DNA of 64,000 nucleotides, taken from contig CAKVFE010000002.1 in the NCBI GenBank assembly GCA_934746645.1, positions 1-64,000 of the forward strand, written 5' to 3'. Below are positions 1 to 7,456 of this stretch, in pieces. The stretch is from an uncultured Clostridia bacterium. GTDB lineage: Bacteria; Bacillota; Clostridia; Christensenellales; UBA1242. The translations under genes and the position numbers were made by a program. Every line of letters begins with the position of its first letter. The first letter of the stretch is position 1. The notes beneath the pieces are model-generated. The model searched no databases, had not been told where the DNA came from, and saw only the letters and a list, made by a program, of their open reading frames with translations.

Positions 1-59
1 CCTTTAACGCCAAGAATACTAGTTTGGTAACGAACTGGGAATATAGGTAGCTGCCAGCT
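1..59 (+). rRNA. 5S ribosomal RNA, 3' end (partial)
   Basis: The first ~59 bases read like the 3' half of a clostridial 5S rRNA: a loop E/helix IV region, then CTGGGAATATAGGTAGCTGCC, close to the usual 5S ending CTGGGAGAGTAGGTCGCCGCC. The 5' part lies outside the window. A strong intrinsic terminator follows 12 bases later, consistent with the end of an rRNA operon entering from the left. Assignment is by motif recall; no 16S or 23S sequence is visible. Confidence 0.8.
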
Positions 60-70
60 TTCCATTTTGA

Positions 71-97
71 AGAACCGCAAGGTTCTTCTTTTTTTTA
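71..97 (+). terminator. Intrinsic terminator of the 5S/rRNA operon
   Basis: A 6-bp stem AGAACC/GGTTCT closed by a GCAA tetraloop is followed directly by a T-rich tract. Confidence 0.85.
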
Positions 98-312
98 TCT
101 TCTTCATTCTCTCTTTCTTATCCTTTTCTCTCACTATTTATTTCCTATTTTTACTCTAGATTAAAAAAAGATAGACTTTTGTTTTTAAGTCTATCTCTTT
201 TGGCTATCTTTATATATTTATTATATTTTTTTCTTATGTTTATTTAACAGTATTAAAGTTATGTCATATATATTTTTTCTTAATATTTTAGCCATTATTA
301 TAAAGTTGACTA
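98..312. other. AT-rich intergenic stretch
   Basis: Between the rRNA terminator and the Nudix promoter. It holds an imperfect inverted repeat around 160-205 (AAAAAAAGATAGACTTTTG and its near complement), possibly a second terminator. Nothing coding is visible. Confidence 0.5.
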
Positions 313-341
313 TTGACATAAATGGTGTATTATGGTATATT
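313..341 (+). promoter_or_regulatory. Sigma-A type promoter of the Nudix gene
   Basis: TTGACA (313-318), a 17-bp spacer, then TATATT (336-341) preceded by a TG extended -10 element. The expected start is near 348, leaving a ~178-nt 5' leader before the ATG at 526. Confidence 0.75.
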
Positions 342-347
342 ATATGC

Positions 348-525
348 AACATTAAATTCGACCATTCCGTAATGTTTTATTTCGGAGATTGTTTAAAAAA
401 CTTTCTTTAGAATGGCAAAAAATACTAACAAGTTAATTTAGCTGTTGTTAATATTGTTTGTCAAGAAAAGGAGGTTTTTATTTTTTTATAAACAGCAAAA
501 GACAAAACATTTAGGAGAAAATTTT
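348..525 (+). promoter_or_regulatory. Long 5' leader, possibly structured
   Basis: The leader can fold so that CCATTC (about 362-367) pairs with GAATGG (about 411-416), enclosing two short weak hairpins (CCG/CGG and GTTT/AAAC). An AAGGAGG at 468-474 has no usable start codon behind it; the used ribosome site is the later TTAGGAG. It matches no riboswitch class I know. Structure is inferred by eye only. Confidence 0.3.
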
Positions 526-1056
526 ATGGAACAATTAAAAGTATTAAATACAACATTAGTATTAATTAGAAAAGATAATAAGGTATTATTAGCAGAAAAG
601 AAAAGAGGTTTTGCTAAAGGAACATATAATGGTATAGGTGGTAAGCAAGACCCAGGTGAAACAATAGATCAAGCAATGGTTAGAGAAACACAAGAAGAAA
701 TTAATGTTACTCCAACCCAATACGAACAAGTAGGTTTAATTAATTTTGATACTTGGTATAAAGGTGAACATGTAGACCTAAATTTAAATATATATACTTG
801 TACACAGTATGAGGGTACTATAAAAGAAACTGAAGAAATGATTCCAGAATGGTTTGACATTGACAAAGTGCCATTTGACCGTATGTTGCCTGATGATGTT
901 AAGTGGTTTCCAATTGTTATAAAGGGTGGCTATGTTACTGGTAAAGTAATATTGGAAGCAGATTTGAAAACTTGCACACACAATATATATGAAATTTCAA
1001 AAGAACAACTACAAAAGAATATTAATGATAAATATGGTAAAAGTTTAGAGAAATAA
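526..1056 (+). CDS. Nudix hydrolase, MTH1-like 8-oxo-dGTPase type
   Basis: A 176-residue Nudix protein. The Nudix box is readable: G39-x5-E45-x7-R53-E54-x2-E57-E58, with the usual glycine after EE replaced by Asn60. This motif binds the divalent metal and the pyrophosphate of a nucleoside diphosphate-X substrate. The downstream region (FDTWYKGEHVDLNLNIYTC, then PEWFDIDKVPFDRMLPDD) resembles MTH1-like 8-oxo-dGTP/2-hydroxy-dATP diphosphatases more than MutT proper, so nucleotide-pool sanitation is the likely role. The start at 526 is preferred because TTAGGAG ends 9 bases upstream; the frame stays open to 445 but those 27 residues are unrelated to the family. It is monocistronic, with its own promoter and terminator. 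Substrate is inferred, family is clear. Confidence 0.85.
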   Translation: MEQLKVLNTTLVLIRKDNKVLLAEKKRGFAKGTYNGIGGKQDPGETIDQAMVRETQEEINVTPTQYEQVGLINFDTWYKGEHVDLNLNIYTCTQYEGTIKETEEMIPEWFDIDKVPFDRMLPDDVKWFPIVIKGGYVTGKVILEADLKTCTHNIYEISKEQLQKNINDKYGKSLEK

Positions 1057-1123
1057 ACACTAATAATAATCATTGTGGTTTATAAATATCCTATTAATAA
1101 TTAATTATATTTAATAAATAATA

Positions 1124-1155
1124 AAAAAGCATACATCTCTGTATGCCTTTTTTTA
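1124..1155 (+). terminator. Intrinsic terminator after the Nudix gene
   Basis: GCATAC/GTATGC stem (1129-1146) flanked by A and T tracts, so it may work in both directions. Confidence 0.8.
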
Positions 1156-1340
1156 TTTGATAATATTATATAATTTTTTAGTTATTGAGTAAAAACTTGA
1201 CTATAATAATCAAATTAACATAATAATATAGATTATTGTTGTAATTGGTATTTTAATATTTTAAAATCAATATTTTTTAATGTCATAAATAGATATTTTT
1301 TTGTTAAATATAATTTAATTATATTCAATTAATAAATTAA

Positions 1341-1560
1341 TAAAATATACTTAAATAACACTTAGACAACAAAAAAAGCCTGAGATATCTCAGACTCTTA
1401 TTTGGCTCCCCAAGTAGGGGCGACTCGTTAAGAAAATAGTCCAGTGGACTATTTTTAGTCAACAAAACAATGTTTTGTGGCAAGCCGGGAGCAACTTGTT
1501 TGCGGTCAGGCCGACAGGACGAACCGATGGTTTGAGCCCGTGTATAAAAAATACACTTAA
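1341..1560 (-). repeat. Duplicated tRNA-Asn 3' end, terminator and hairpin-rich insert
   Basis: Positions 1389-1419 are identical over 31 bp to 1584-1614: half of the tRNA terminator, the encoded CCA and the last 14 tRNA bases. The terminator itself (1371-1395) and the CTTAAATAACA flank are also duplicated. Between the copies lies ~125 bp of palindromes: an 11-bp perfect inverted repeat AAAATAGTCCA/TGGACTATTTT at about 1433-1455, then ACAAAAC/GTTTTGT, then GC-richer hairpins to ~1545. This layout fits an att-like duplication or a small non-autonomous element at a tRNA 3' end. No integrase is nearby. Confidence 0.6.
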
Positions 1561-1563
1561 ATA

Positions 1564-1591
1564 ACAAAAAAAGTCTGAGAAAACTCAGACT
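1564..1591 (-). terminator. Terminator of the tRNA-Asn gene
   Basis: On the minus strand AGTCTGAG/CTCAGACT (1572-1591), loop TTTT, followed by a run of seven T. Confidence 0.85.
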
Positions 1592-1597
1592 CTTATT

Positions 1598-1672
1598 TGG
1601 CTCCCCAAGTAGGGCTCGAACCTACAACCTACCGGTTAACAGCCGGTTGCTCCACCATTGAGCTATTGAGGA
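1598..1672 (-). tRNA. tRNA-Asn (anticodon GTT), CCA encoded
   Basis: Reading the minus strand: acceptor TCCTCAA pairs with TTGGGGA, the D arm is GCTCAATGGTGGAGC, the anticodon stem is ACCGG/CCGGT with loop CTGTTAA (anticodon GTT), the T arm is GTAGG-TTCGAGC-CCTAC, discriminator G, then encoded CCA. All four arms close, so this is an intact tRNA gene. It is the only complete tRNA I find in the window. Confidence 0.95.
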
Positions 1673-1835
1673 ATAACACTAGTATTATATGCGTATTGGG
1701 ACCAAAAGTCAACACTTTTTTAAAAATTTTTTAATAAATTTTTAATATTTATTACATAATTAATATTGCCCTAAATAAAGCCAATTAAACGGTAAATATT
1801 GATTGATAATATAAAAGTATTTATTATTGTAATAT

Positions 1836-2139
1836 CTTATATTATCGGAAGTTAGACGAAAGCAGTGCAGAGCAATATTTTCGTATAACTGATGTTTATT
1901 CAAACTGTGATGACACGATTTATCGTGGAATTGCGATTAGCAACTTGTGTTGTGAACAAAGTGAACAATACAACATCACATAGTTTATACTCAAGGAAGT
2001 TTATGCAAGCGACACGGAGTGGCATTTAACATAAACTGACGCCGAATCAAAACTATGTATCCATTGTGTAGCAATGGTTGTTGCGATTAGCAACTTGATT
2101 TACGAACATAGTGAGTAAATCAACATCACATAGTTTATA
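1836..2139 (-). repeat. 304-bp structured repeat, copy 1 (units B and A)
   Basis: This segment is the reverse complement of 30027-30330 with 5 mismatches in 304 positions. It is built of two ~150-bp units, each a chain of short hairpins. Unit A has stems TTGATTTAC/GTAAATCAA, TTGC/GCAA, CCATTG/CAATGG and AGTTTATG/CATAAACT. Unit B keeps the same layout with different stem sequences. No reading frame of note crosses it. It lies between the tRNA-Asn region and the nucleoside phosphorylase gene. Confidence 0.9.
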
Positions 2140-2290
2140 TTTAACCTTATAGTTATGGCTAGATTTATAAGTGACTTAATAATTATTGTTAAACATAAAA
2201 AATGATTGATTTTTAATTTGATTTAAAATTACTTTATATACTTTGTAATATTTGTTATATTAAATATAGTTATTATTTTAGGTGAATTTT

Positions 2291-3064
2291 ATGATATTAG
2301 AAGAGTATGATAAAAATAAAGTTGCTGTTCTCAATCCTTGGGATTTTCACAGCAAAAATAAAGATTTTCCAAAAACTTGCGTTTCATTTTTTTCTAAGAA
2401 TGTAATGAACGAATTTTTGCATGTCTACAATCCAGAAATCATTGGAACAATCACTAATGCTACTATGACATTTAATATATATAAAGTTACTTTTGATGGA
2501 GTAGATGTCGCTGTGTATCAATCACCAGTTGGAGCACCTGCTTGTATAGGTAATTTTGAAGAAATTGTTGCTATGGGTATAGAAAATATTGTGCTTGTAG
2601 GTTGTTGCGGTTGTTTATGTGATATAGGTGATTATAGTATTATTATACCTGATAGTGCCATTAGAGATGAAGGTACAAGTTATCATTATAGTACTCCTGC
2701 TGATGAAGTTGAGTTGGATAAAGATTGTGTCGATATAGTTGAAGATGTTGTTAAATCTTTAGGCTTGCATTATACAAAAGGCAAGACTTGGACAACTGAT
2801 GCTATTTTTAGAGAAACAAGAGACAAAGTAAACAAGCGAATTACTCAAGGTGCTATAACTGTTGATATGGAATGTTCGGCTATGGCTGTAGTATCTAAAT
2901 ATAGAAATATCAATTTTGCACAATTATTTTATGCCGCAGACAATCTAAGTCAAGAAGAATATGACCCAAGAAGTTTGATTAATGGTGATATAAATAAAAA
3001 AGCGAGAATGATACCTTTAGGTATACAATGTGCTGTAGAGTTGTTGAAAAGAAAAGGAAAATGA
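2291..3064 (+). CDS. Nucleoside phosphorylase (PNP/uridine phosphorylase family)
   Basis: A 257-residue protein of the PNP_UDP superfamily, which cleaves nucleosides with phosphate to a base and (deoxy)ribose-1-phosphate in the cytoplasmic salvage pathway. Family signs are PVGAPACIGNFEE (phosphate/ribose site), the strand-loop VLVGCCGCL where relatives have hGxxGgl, and VDMECSAMAVV near residue 200, the conserved Glu that binds the ribose hydroxyls. It looks closer to uridine phosphorylases than to hexameric DeoD, but the base specificity cannot be read reliably. The start at ATG 2291 is chosen because AGGTG lies 6 bases upstream; the GTG at 2282 is part of that site. It overlaps the next gene by 4 bases, so the two are probably co-translated. 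Confidence 0.85.
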   Translation: MILEEYDKNKVAVLNPWDFHSKNKDFPKTCVSFFSKNVMNEFLHVYNPEIIGTITNATMTFNIYKVTFDGVDVAVYQSPVGAPACIGNFEEIVAMGIENIVLVGCCGCLCDIGDYSIIIPDSAIRDEGTSYHYSTPADEVELDKDCVDIVEDVVKSLGLHYTKGKTWTTDAIFRETRDKVNKRITQGAITVDMECSAMAVVSKYRNINFAQLFYAADNLSQEEYDPRSLINGDINKKARMIPLGIQCAVELLKRKGK

Positions 3065-4281
3065 TGAAAATAGCTATTATAGGTGGTGGAGCAAGTGGAA
3101 TTATGCTAGGTGGAATGCTTAATTCTGCAAATGCTCAAGTAACCATATTTGAAAAAACAGATACAACATTAAAAAAATTGTTGATAACAGGTAATGGTCG
3201 TTGCAATGTTACCAATTTGGTAGACCCAAACGAATTTATAAAGAATGTTGCTCATAATCAAAAATTTTTATATAGCTCAATATTTAATTTTAGCCCAGCT
3301 GATATGGTAGAATACCTTAATGACAATGGACTTGCTACTAAGGCAGAAGACAATAATCGTATTTTTCCAGTAAGCAATAAAGCTATGTCTGTAAAAGAGT
3401 TTTTAGATAGTAGATTGATAGGTGTAGATATCAAAACTAATAGCAAGGTTGACAACATAGAGTATATAGGTAATCACTTTGTAATAACATCTATGGATAA
3501 AAAATTTAATTTTGATATAGTTGTTGTGGCAACTGGTGGACTTAGTTATCCTACAACTGGAAGCAGTGGAGATGGCTTAAAATTCGCACAAAATTTAGGA
3601 TTGAGTGTTACACCAACTAGACCTAGTTTGTGTGCTATAAGGCTTTTAGATGACTTTACAGCCCTAGAAGGAACTCCGTTTGAATGTGAGTTGAAGTATA
3701 TTAATAATGGTAAGGTAAAAGCTAAAGTATTTGGCAATGGATTGTTTACTTCATTTGGAGTAAGTGGACCAGCTGTATTTAAATTATCAGCTATTGTATC
3801 TGAACAATCTATCAATAAAGATATATTATCTATGGATTTTTGTAGCGAATTAAATATTGACCAACTAAAACTTAAAATTAAGCAATACATTAAGGACAAT
3901 CCTAAAAAGTATATTGTACATCTTGTTAATCAATTTGTGACTATGAAAATAGCAAAAAATATGCTATCTCGTATTGATGTAAAAGAAGACTTACAATGTG
4001 CGTGTGTTAGCAATGTTGTAGTAGACAAATTGTCTAATATTATCAAAAATTATAACTTTGTAATAGACAATTTTGACGCAATAGAAAGGGCAACTGTTAC
4101 TAGAGGTGGTGTTGATGTACGCCAAATAAATCCACATACTATGGAGTGTACAAGTATACCTAATTTGTATTTTATTGGCGAAGTACTTGATGTTGATGCG
4201 TTTAGTGGTGGCTTTAATCTACAGATAGCATTTTCTACAGCTGTAGCTTGTGCGTGCGATATAAAAAATAAATGTAAATAG
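3061..4281 (+). CDS. HI0933-family FAD/NAD(P)-dependent oxidoreductase
   Basis: A ~406-residue flavoprotein of the HI0933/BaiN family. The N-terminus has the FAD Rossmann motif IIGGGASGIMLG, then the family signature KKLLITGNGRCNVTN around residue 45. VVVATGGLSYPTTGSSGDG is the second conserved block, and the C-terminus ends with the FAD-closing LYFIGEVLDVDAFSGGFNL. The substrate is not known for most members. Two adjacent ATG codons (3061, 3064) are possible starts; 3061 forms an ATGA overlap with the upstream stop and has AAAAGGAAA just before it. The pairing with a nucleoside phosphorylase gives no clear functional clue. Confidence 0.88.
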   Translation: MMKIAIIGGGASGIMLGGMLNSANAQVTIFEKTDTTLKKLLITGNGRCNVTNLVDPNEFIKNVAHNQKFLYSSIFNFSPADMVEYLNDNGLATKAEDNNRIFPVSNKAMSVKEFLDSRLIGVDIKTNSKVDNIEYIGNHFVITSMDKKFNFDIVVVATGGLSYPTTGSSGDGLKFAQNLGLSVTPTRPSLCAIRLLDDFTALEGTPFECELKYINNGKVKAKVFGNGLFTSFGVSGPAVFKLSAIVSEQSINKDILSMDFCSELNIDQLKLKIKQYIKDNPKKYIVHLVNQFVTMKIAKNMLSRIDVKEDLQCACVSNVVVDKLSNIIKNYNFVIDNFDAIERATVTRGGVDVRQINPHTMECTSIPNLYFIGEVLDVDAFSGGFNLQIAFSTAVACACDIKNKCK

Positions 4282-4302
4282 TATTAAAATTGGAGTATGT
4301 GT

Positions 4303-4812
4303 ATGTATAAAAATACAACATATTATGACTTAGATTTAATAATGCTAAGTCAAAAAAGTATGGTTAAACAAACAAAAATAGTAGCAAGTATATTTGCTTT
4401 TGTATTACTTGTTTTGGCTGTGGTTAGTTTTGTTTTGAAAAAGACAACAGTAGGTATAACTTTAAGTATAGTTAGTGCAATAACAATAATTGTTTTTATT
4501 GGATTAAGTGGAACAATGCTTAAAGCTACTATGAAAAAGAATCTTAAAAATAGACAAATAACTATTGAATATATGTTTGGCAATAACCTAACAATTACAA
4601 GTAAAGTTGACGGTGCAGTAACAACACAAAGTTTTGAATATAATAACATTTTCCAAATTGTTGAAACTGACAAATGCTTAGTTATTTGCCCATCAAAAAA
4701 TGATGCGTTGATAATGCGTATTGATGATAAATATGCCGAATATAGACAATTTGTTATGGACAAAATGCAAAATAGATATGTTATACAAAAAAGTAAAAAC
4801 AAACAACAATAG
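4303..4812 (+). CDS. Small two-span membrane protein, YcxB-like
   Basis: About 169 residues. Two hydrophobic helices (roughly residues 26-45 and 50-72) are followed by a basic turn (KKNLKNRQ) and a beta-rich soluble tail with TIEYMFGNNLTITS and a pattern like the YcxB C-terminal domain (short beta strands, then a tail ending in a basic, Gln-rich stretch). TGGAG at 4291-4295 fits an ATG at 4303 (7-base spacing) rather than the ATG at 4297 (1 base). It lies 21 bases after the flavoprotein, so probably one operon. The function of YcxB-like proteins is unknown; the family link is a weak visual match. Confidence 0.6.
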   Translation: MYKNTTYYDLDLIMLSQKSMVKQTKIVASIFAFVLLVLAVVSFVLKKTTVGITLSIVSAITIIVFIGLSGTMLKATMKKNLKNRQITIEYMFGNNLTITSKVDGAVTTQSFEYNNIFQIVETDKCLVICPSKNDALIMRIDDKYAEYRQFVMDKMQNRYVIQKSKNKQQ

Positions 4813-4899
4813 TTTGAATATTTTTATGTTTTTGCTATAATTAATTTGTAAACTAAATAAGTTTAGTTGATATGTTACTAATATAAGGAAGTATATAAT

Positions 4900-5823
4900 A
4901 TGGAAAAATATGATGTTGCAATTATAGGTGCTGGTCCGGGTGGTTTGACTGCTGGTATTTATGCTTTACGCAGTGGACTTAGTGTAGTTGTTATGGAAAA
5001 AGATGTTATTGGTGGACAAGCAAGTTTGTCTTACGAAATCAACAACTATCCGGGATTTTATTCTATAAGTGGTACAGATTTGAGCAATAAAATGCACAGC
5101 CAATTTACTGAGTTGGGTGGAGTAACAATGTATGGCGAAATATCAAAAATCAATTTTGCTCCAATGAACAACTTTATCGTTATTGAAGACCACGAATTAT
5201 TGGCTAATACAGTAATACTAAGTATGGGAGCACACGCTCGTACTATTGGTGCAGACGGAGAAGCCGAACTTATTGGTAGAGGTATATGTTATTCTGCTAT
5301 CAATGATGGTGCTACATATAAAGGAAAAAATGTAGCAGTAGTTGGTAGTGGTGATAGTGCTATAGAAGATGCTGTATATTTAAGTAATTTGTGTAATAGT
5401 GTTACTGTCTTTAACAACTTACCAGAATTTGTAAGTTCAGAAGACAACTTAAAAGTTTTAAACAATCAAATTGAAAATAACAAAAACATAAAAGTTGTTT
5501 ACAATTCGGCTGTTACAGCAGTACTAGGAGAAGATAAAGTAACAGGTGTTACATATAATATTGATGACACAACACATACTCTTGATTGTGATGCTTTGTT
5601 TGTAGCTGTAGGCAATACACCAGATTCTGATTTGGTAAGAAGTAGTATTCATCTTGATGAAAATGGTTATATTGCAACTGACGAAAATTTACAAACCAAC
5701 CAAGCAGGTGTATTTGCTTGTGGCGATATAAGAGTAAAAGATTTGCGTCTTATAGTTACATCTTGTGCAGATGGTGCAGTAGCTGCTATCAATGCCAATA
5801 AATTTATTAATAAAAACAAATAA
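4900..5823 (+). CDS. Thioredoxin-reductase-like flavoprotein lacking the CxxC redox pair
   Basis: A 307-residue protein with the full two-domain plan of low-Mr thioredoxin reductases. The FAD motif is GAGPGG (10-15), followed by the GGQAS/NNYPGF block typical of TrxB; the NAD(P) motif is GSGDSA (149-154); the C-terminal FAD motif is FACGDIRVKDLRLIVTSCADG. The redox site usually reads CATC in SYCATCDG; here it is CYSAINDG, Ser132-Ala-Ile-Asn135, with a lone Cys130 two positions earlier. The basic HRR patch that selects NADPH is replaced by FNNLPE, suggesting NADH or another donor. It therefore probably does not reduce thioredoxin in the classical way; a ferredoxin/flavodoxin reductase-like or other redox partner role is possible. 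AAGGAAG precedes the ATG, and a terminator follows. Confidence 0.8.
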   Translation: MEKYDVAIIGAGPGGLTAGIYALRSGLSVVVMEKDVIGGQASLSYEINNYPGFYSISGTDLSNKMHSQFTELGGVTMYGEISKINFAPMNNFIVIEDHELLANTVILSMGAHARTIGADGEAELIGRGICYSAINDGATYKGKNVAVVGSGDSAIEDAVYLSNLCNSVTVFNNLPEFVSSEDNLKVLNNQIENNKNIKVVYNSAVTAVLGEDKVTGVTYNIDDTTHTLDCDALFVAVGNTPDSDLVRSSIHLDENGYIATDENLQTNQAGVFACGDIRVKDLRLIVTSCADGAVAAINANKFINKNK

Positions 5824-5830
5824 TAAAATA

Positions 5831-5887
5831 AAAGACATTACAAAATATGCTTAGATTTAAGTATACATAGTAATGTCTTTTTTTTGA
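5831..5887 (+). terminator. Intrinsic terminator
   Basis: AAAGACATTA pairs with TAATGTCTTT (5871-5880) around a 30-base loop that can itself pair in part; eight or more T follow. Confidence 0.75.
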
Positions 5888-5979
5888 GTTTAGATAGTAT
5901 TTGTGAGTATTTTAACTATGTGAGTATTTTAACTAAATATGCGATAACTTCATATATCAATTAGGTAAGGAGTTATTAT

Positions 5980-7293
5980 ATGTTAAAATATTTTGGAACT
6001 GATGGTATAAGGGGTGTTGTTAATCAAAATTTGACATTTCAACTAGCATATAATGTTGGCAAAAGCTTAGCAATATACATATCAAAACATAAAAAATCCG
6101 AAACAGTTATTATTGGTAAAGATACCAGAATAAGTGGAGATATGCTGACCTATGCTGTTGCTTGTGGACTTAGTGATTATGGAGTCAATAGCAAAATTAT
6201 TGGTATAGTTCCTACTGGTTGTGTGTCATATTTGAGTAGCAAACTTGATGTGGGTGCTGGGGTTATGATAACAGCTTCTCACAATGCACCCAATATGAAT
6301 GGTATTAAATTGATTAATAATTTAGGATATAAGTTCTGTGTTGATGACGAAATAGAAATTGAAAAGTATATAGATAAAAATATCATACCTAAAGTAAAGA
6401 AAGGGAAGATAGTCAATGCTTTGGATTTGGTGGATAAATATATCAACTTTTTATGCAACGAAGTTGGCTGTGATTTAAATGGTATCAATATTGCAGTAGA
6501 TACAGCGTATGGCTCAAATTATGCTATAGCAGAAAAGGTGTTTAAAAAACTTAATGCCAATTTAGTCTTAATCAACAATGACCCGTTGGGAGAAAAAATA
6601 AATGTTAATTGTGGGGCTCTCAATGTAAAACATCTGACACAGGAAGTTATTAGACATAAATGTCAATTTGGCTTTGCTTTTGACGGAGATGCAGATAGAT
6701 TGATTGTAGTCTTAAGTGATGGCAGAGTACTCAATGGCGATGATATTTTGTTTGTGCTGGGTGGTTATATGTTAAAGAAAAATAAACTTAATTCTTTGAC
6801 AGTGGTAGGCACAATAATGACCAATAGTGGAACAGAAGAAAGTTTTAAAAATATAGGTGTAAGACTTGTTCGTACAGATGTAGGAGATAGAAATGTTATT
6901 GAAAAGATGATGCAAAACAATTATGTCTTAGGTGGGGAGAGTAGTGGACATATTTGTGTTGCAAGTCTTAATACAACTTGTGATGCGATACTTAATGCAT
7001 TATATTTATTAAAAATAGTCATAACCGAAAACATAGATTTAAACGAATTGTTACTACATTTAAAGAAAGCAAAACAAACTATTGTCAATGTTAAAGTAAG
7101 TGATAATTTTAGACATTCGTTTGATACCAATATACAGTTGAAAAAATCTATTGCTAGTATTGAAAAACAGTATCCAGATATTCGTATCGTTGTTAGACCT
7201 AGTGGGACGGAAAGTTTAATCCGAATTATGGTTGAAGGCGATGAACTAAAATCAAATGTAGTTGTAGAAAAAATAAAACAACTATTAGTGTAA
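5980..7293 (+). CDS. glmM: Phosphoglucosamine mutase GlmM
   Basis: A 437-residue alpha-D-phosphohexomutase that interconverts glucosamine-6-phosphate and glucosamine-1-phosphate on the way to UDP-GlcNAc and peptidoglycan. It starts with the GlmM hallmark YFGTDGIRG; the phosphorylated serine is Ser100 in TASHN; the metal loop is FDGDADR (~residue 230); the sugar loop is GGESSGHI, and the C-terminal phosphate loop is RPSGTESLIRIMVEG. Length matches the family (~445). GGAG with good spacing precedes the ATG. It stands alone between two terminators rather than in a cdaA-ybbR operon. Confidence 0.95.
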   Translation: MLKYFGTDGIRGVVNQNLTFQLAYNVGKSLAIYISKHKKSETVIIGKDTRISGDMLTYAVACGLSDYGVNSKIIGIVPTGCVSYLSSKLDVGAGVMITASHNAPNMNGIKLINNLGYKFCVDDEIEIEKYIDKNIIPKVKKGKIVNALDLVDKYINFLCNEVGCDLNGINIAVDTAYGSNYAIAEKVFKKLNANLVLINNDPLGEKINVNCGALNVKHLTQEVIRHKCQFGFAFDGDADRLIVVLSDGRVLNGDDILFVLGGYMLKKNKLNSLTVVGTIMTNSGTEESFKNIGVRLVRTDVGDRNVIEKMMQNNYVLGGESSGHICVASLNTTCDAILNALYLLKIVITENIDLNELLLHLKKAKQTIVNVKVSDNFRHSFDTNIQLKKSIASIEKQYPDIRIVVRPSGTESLIRIMVEGDELKSNVVVEKIKQLLV

Positions 7294-7411
7294 GTCGTTA
7301 ATATTTAATATAATAAAATTATTTTATTTAGTTAATATTAAGATAGTTGTTGAATGAATTTTATAGCAGTTGCAATCTAATTTATGTGGCTTTAATATTG
7401 TTGGCTGATAT

Positions 7412-7452
7412 GAAAAAAAAAGAAGTAGATATTGTCTACTTCTTTTTTTATT
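7412..7452. terminator. Bidirectional terminator between convergent genes
   Basis: AGAAGTAGA (7421-7429) pairs with TCTACTTCT (7435-7443), with A9 before and T7 after, so it serves glmM on the plus strand and the 466-residue gene on the minus strand. Confidence 0.85.
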
Positions 7453-7456
7453 TTAA

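Noticed and set aside
445..525. Longer start of the Nudix protein
   Set aside because: The extra 27 residues are unlike the family and a well-spaced TTAGGAG marks the ATG at 526.
1337..1567. 76-residue minus-strand frame
   Set aside because: Runs through the duplicated tRNA end, its terminator and the palindromic insert; no ribosome site and no protein-like composition.
4350..4802. 150-residue minus-strand frame
   Set aside because: Wholly inside the plus-strand membrane-protein gene; no ribosome site.
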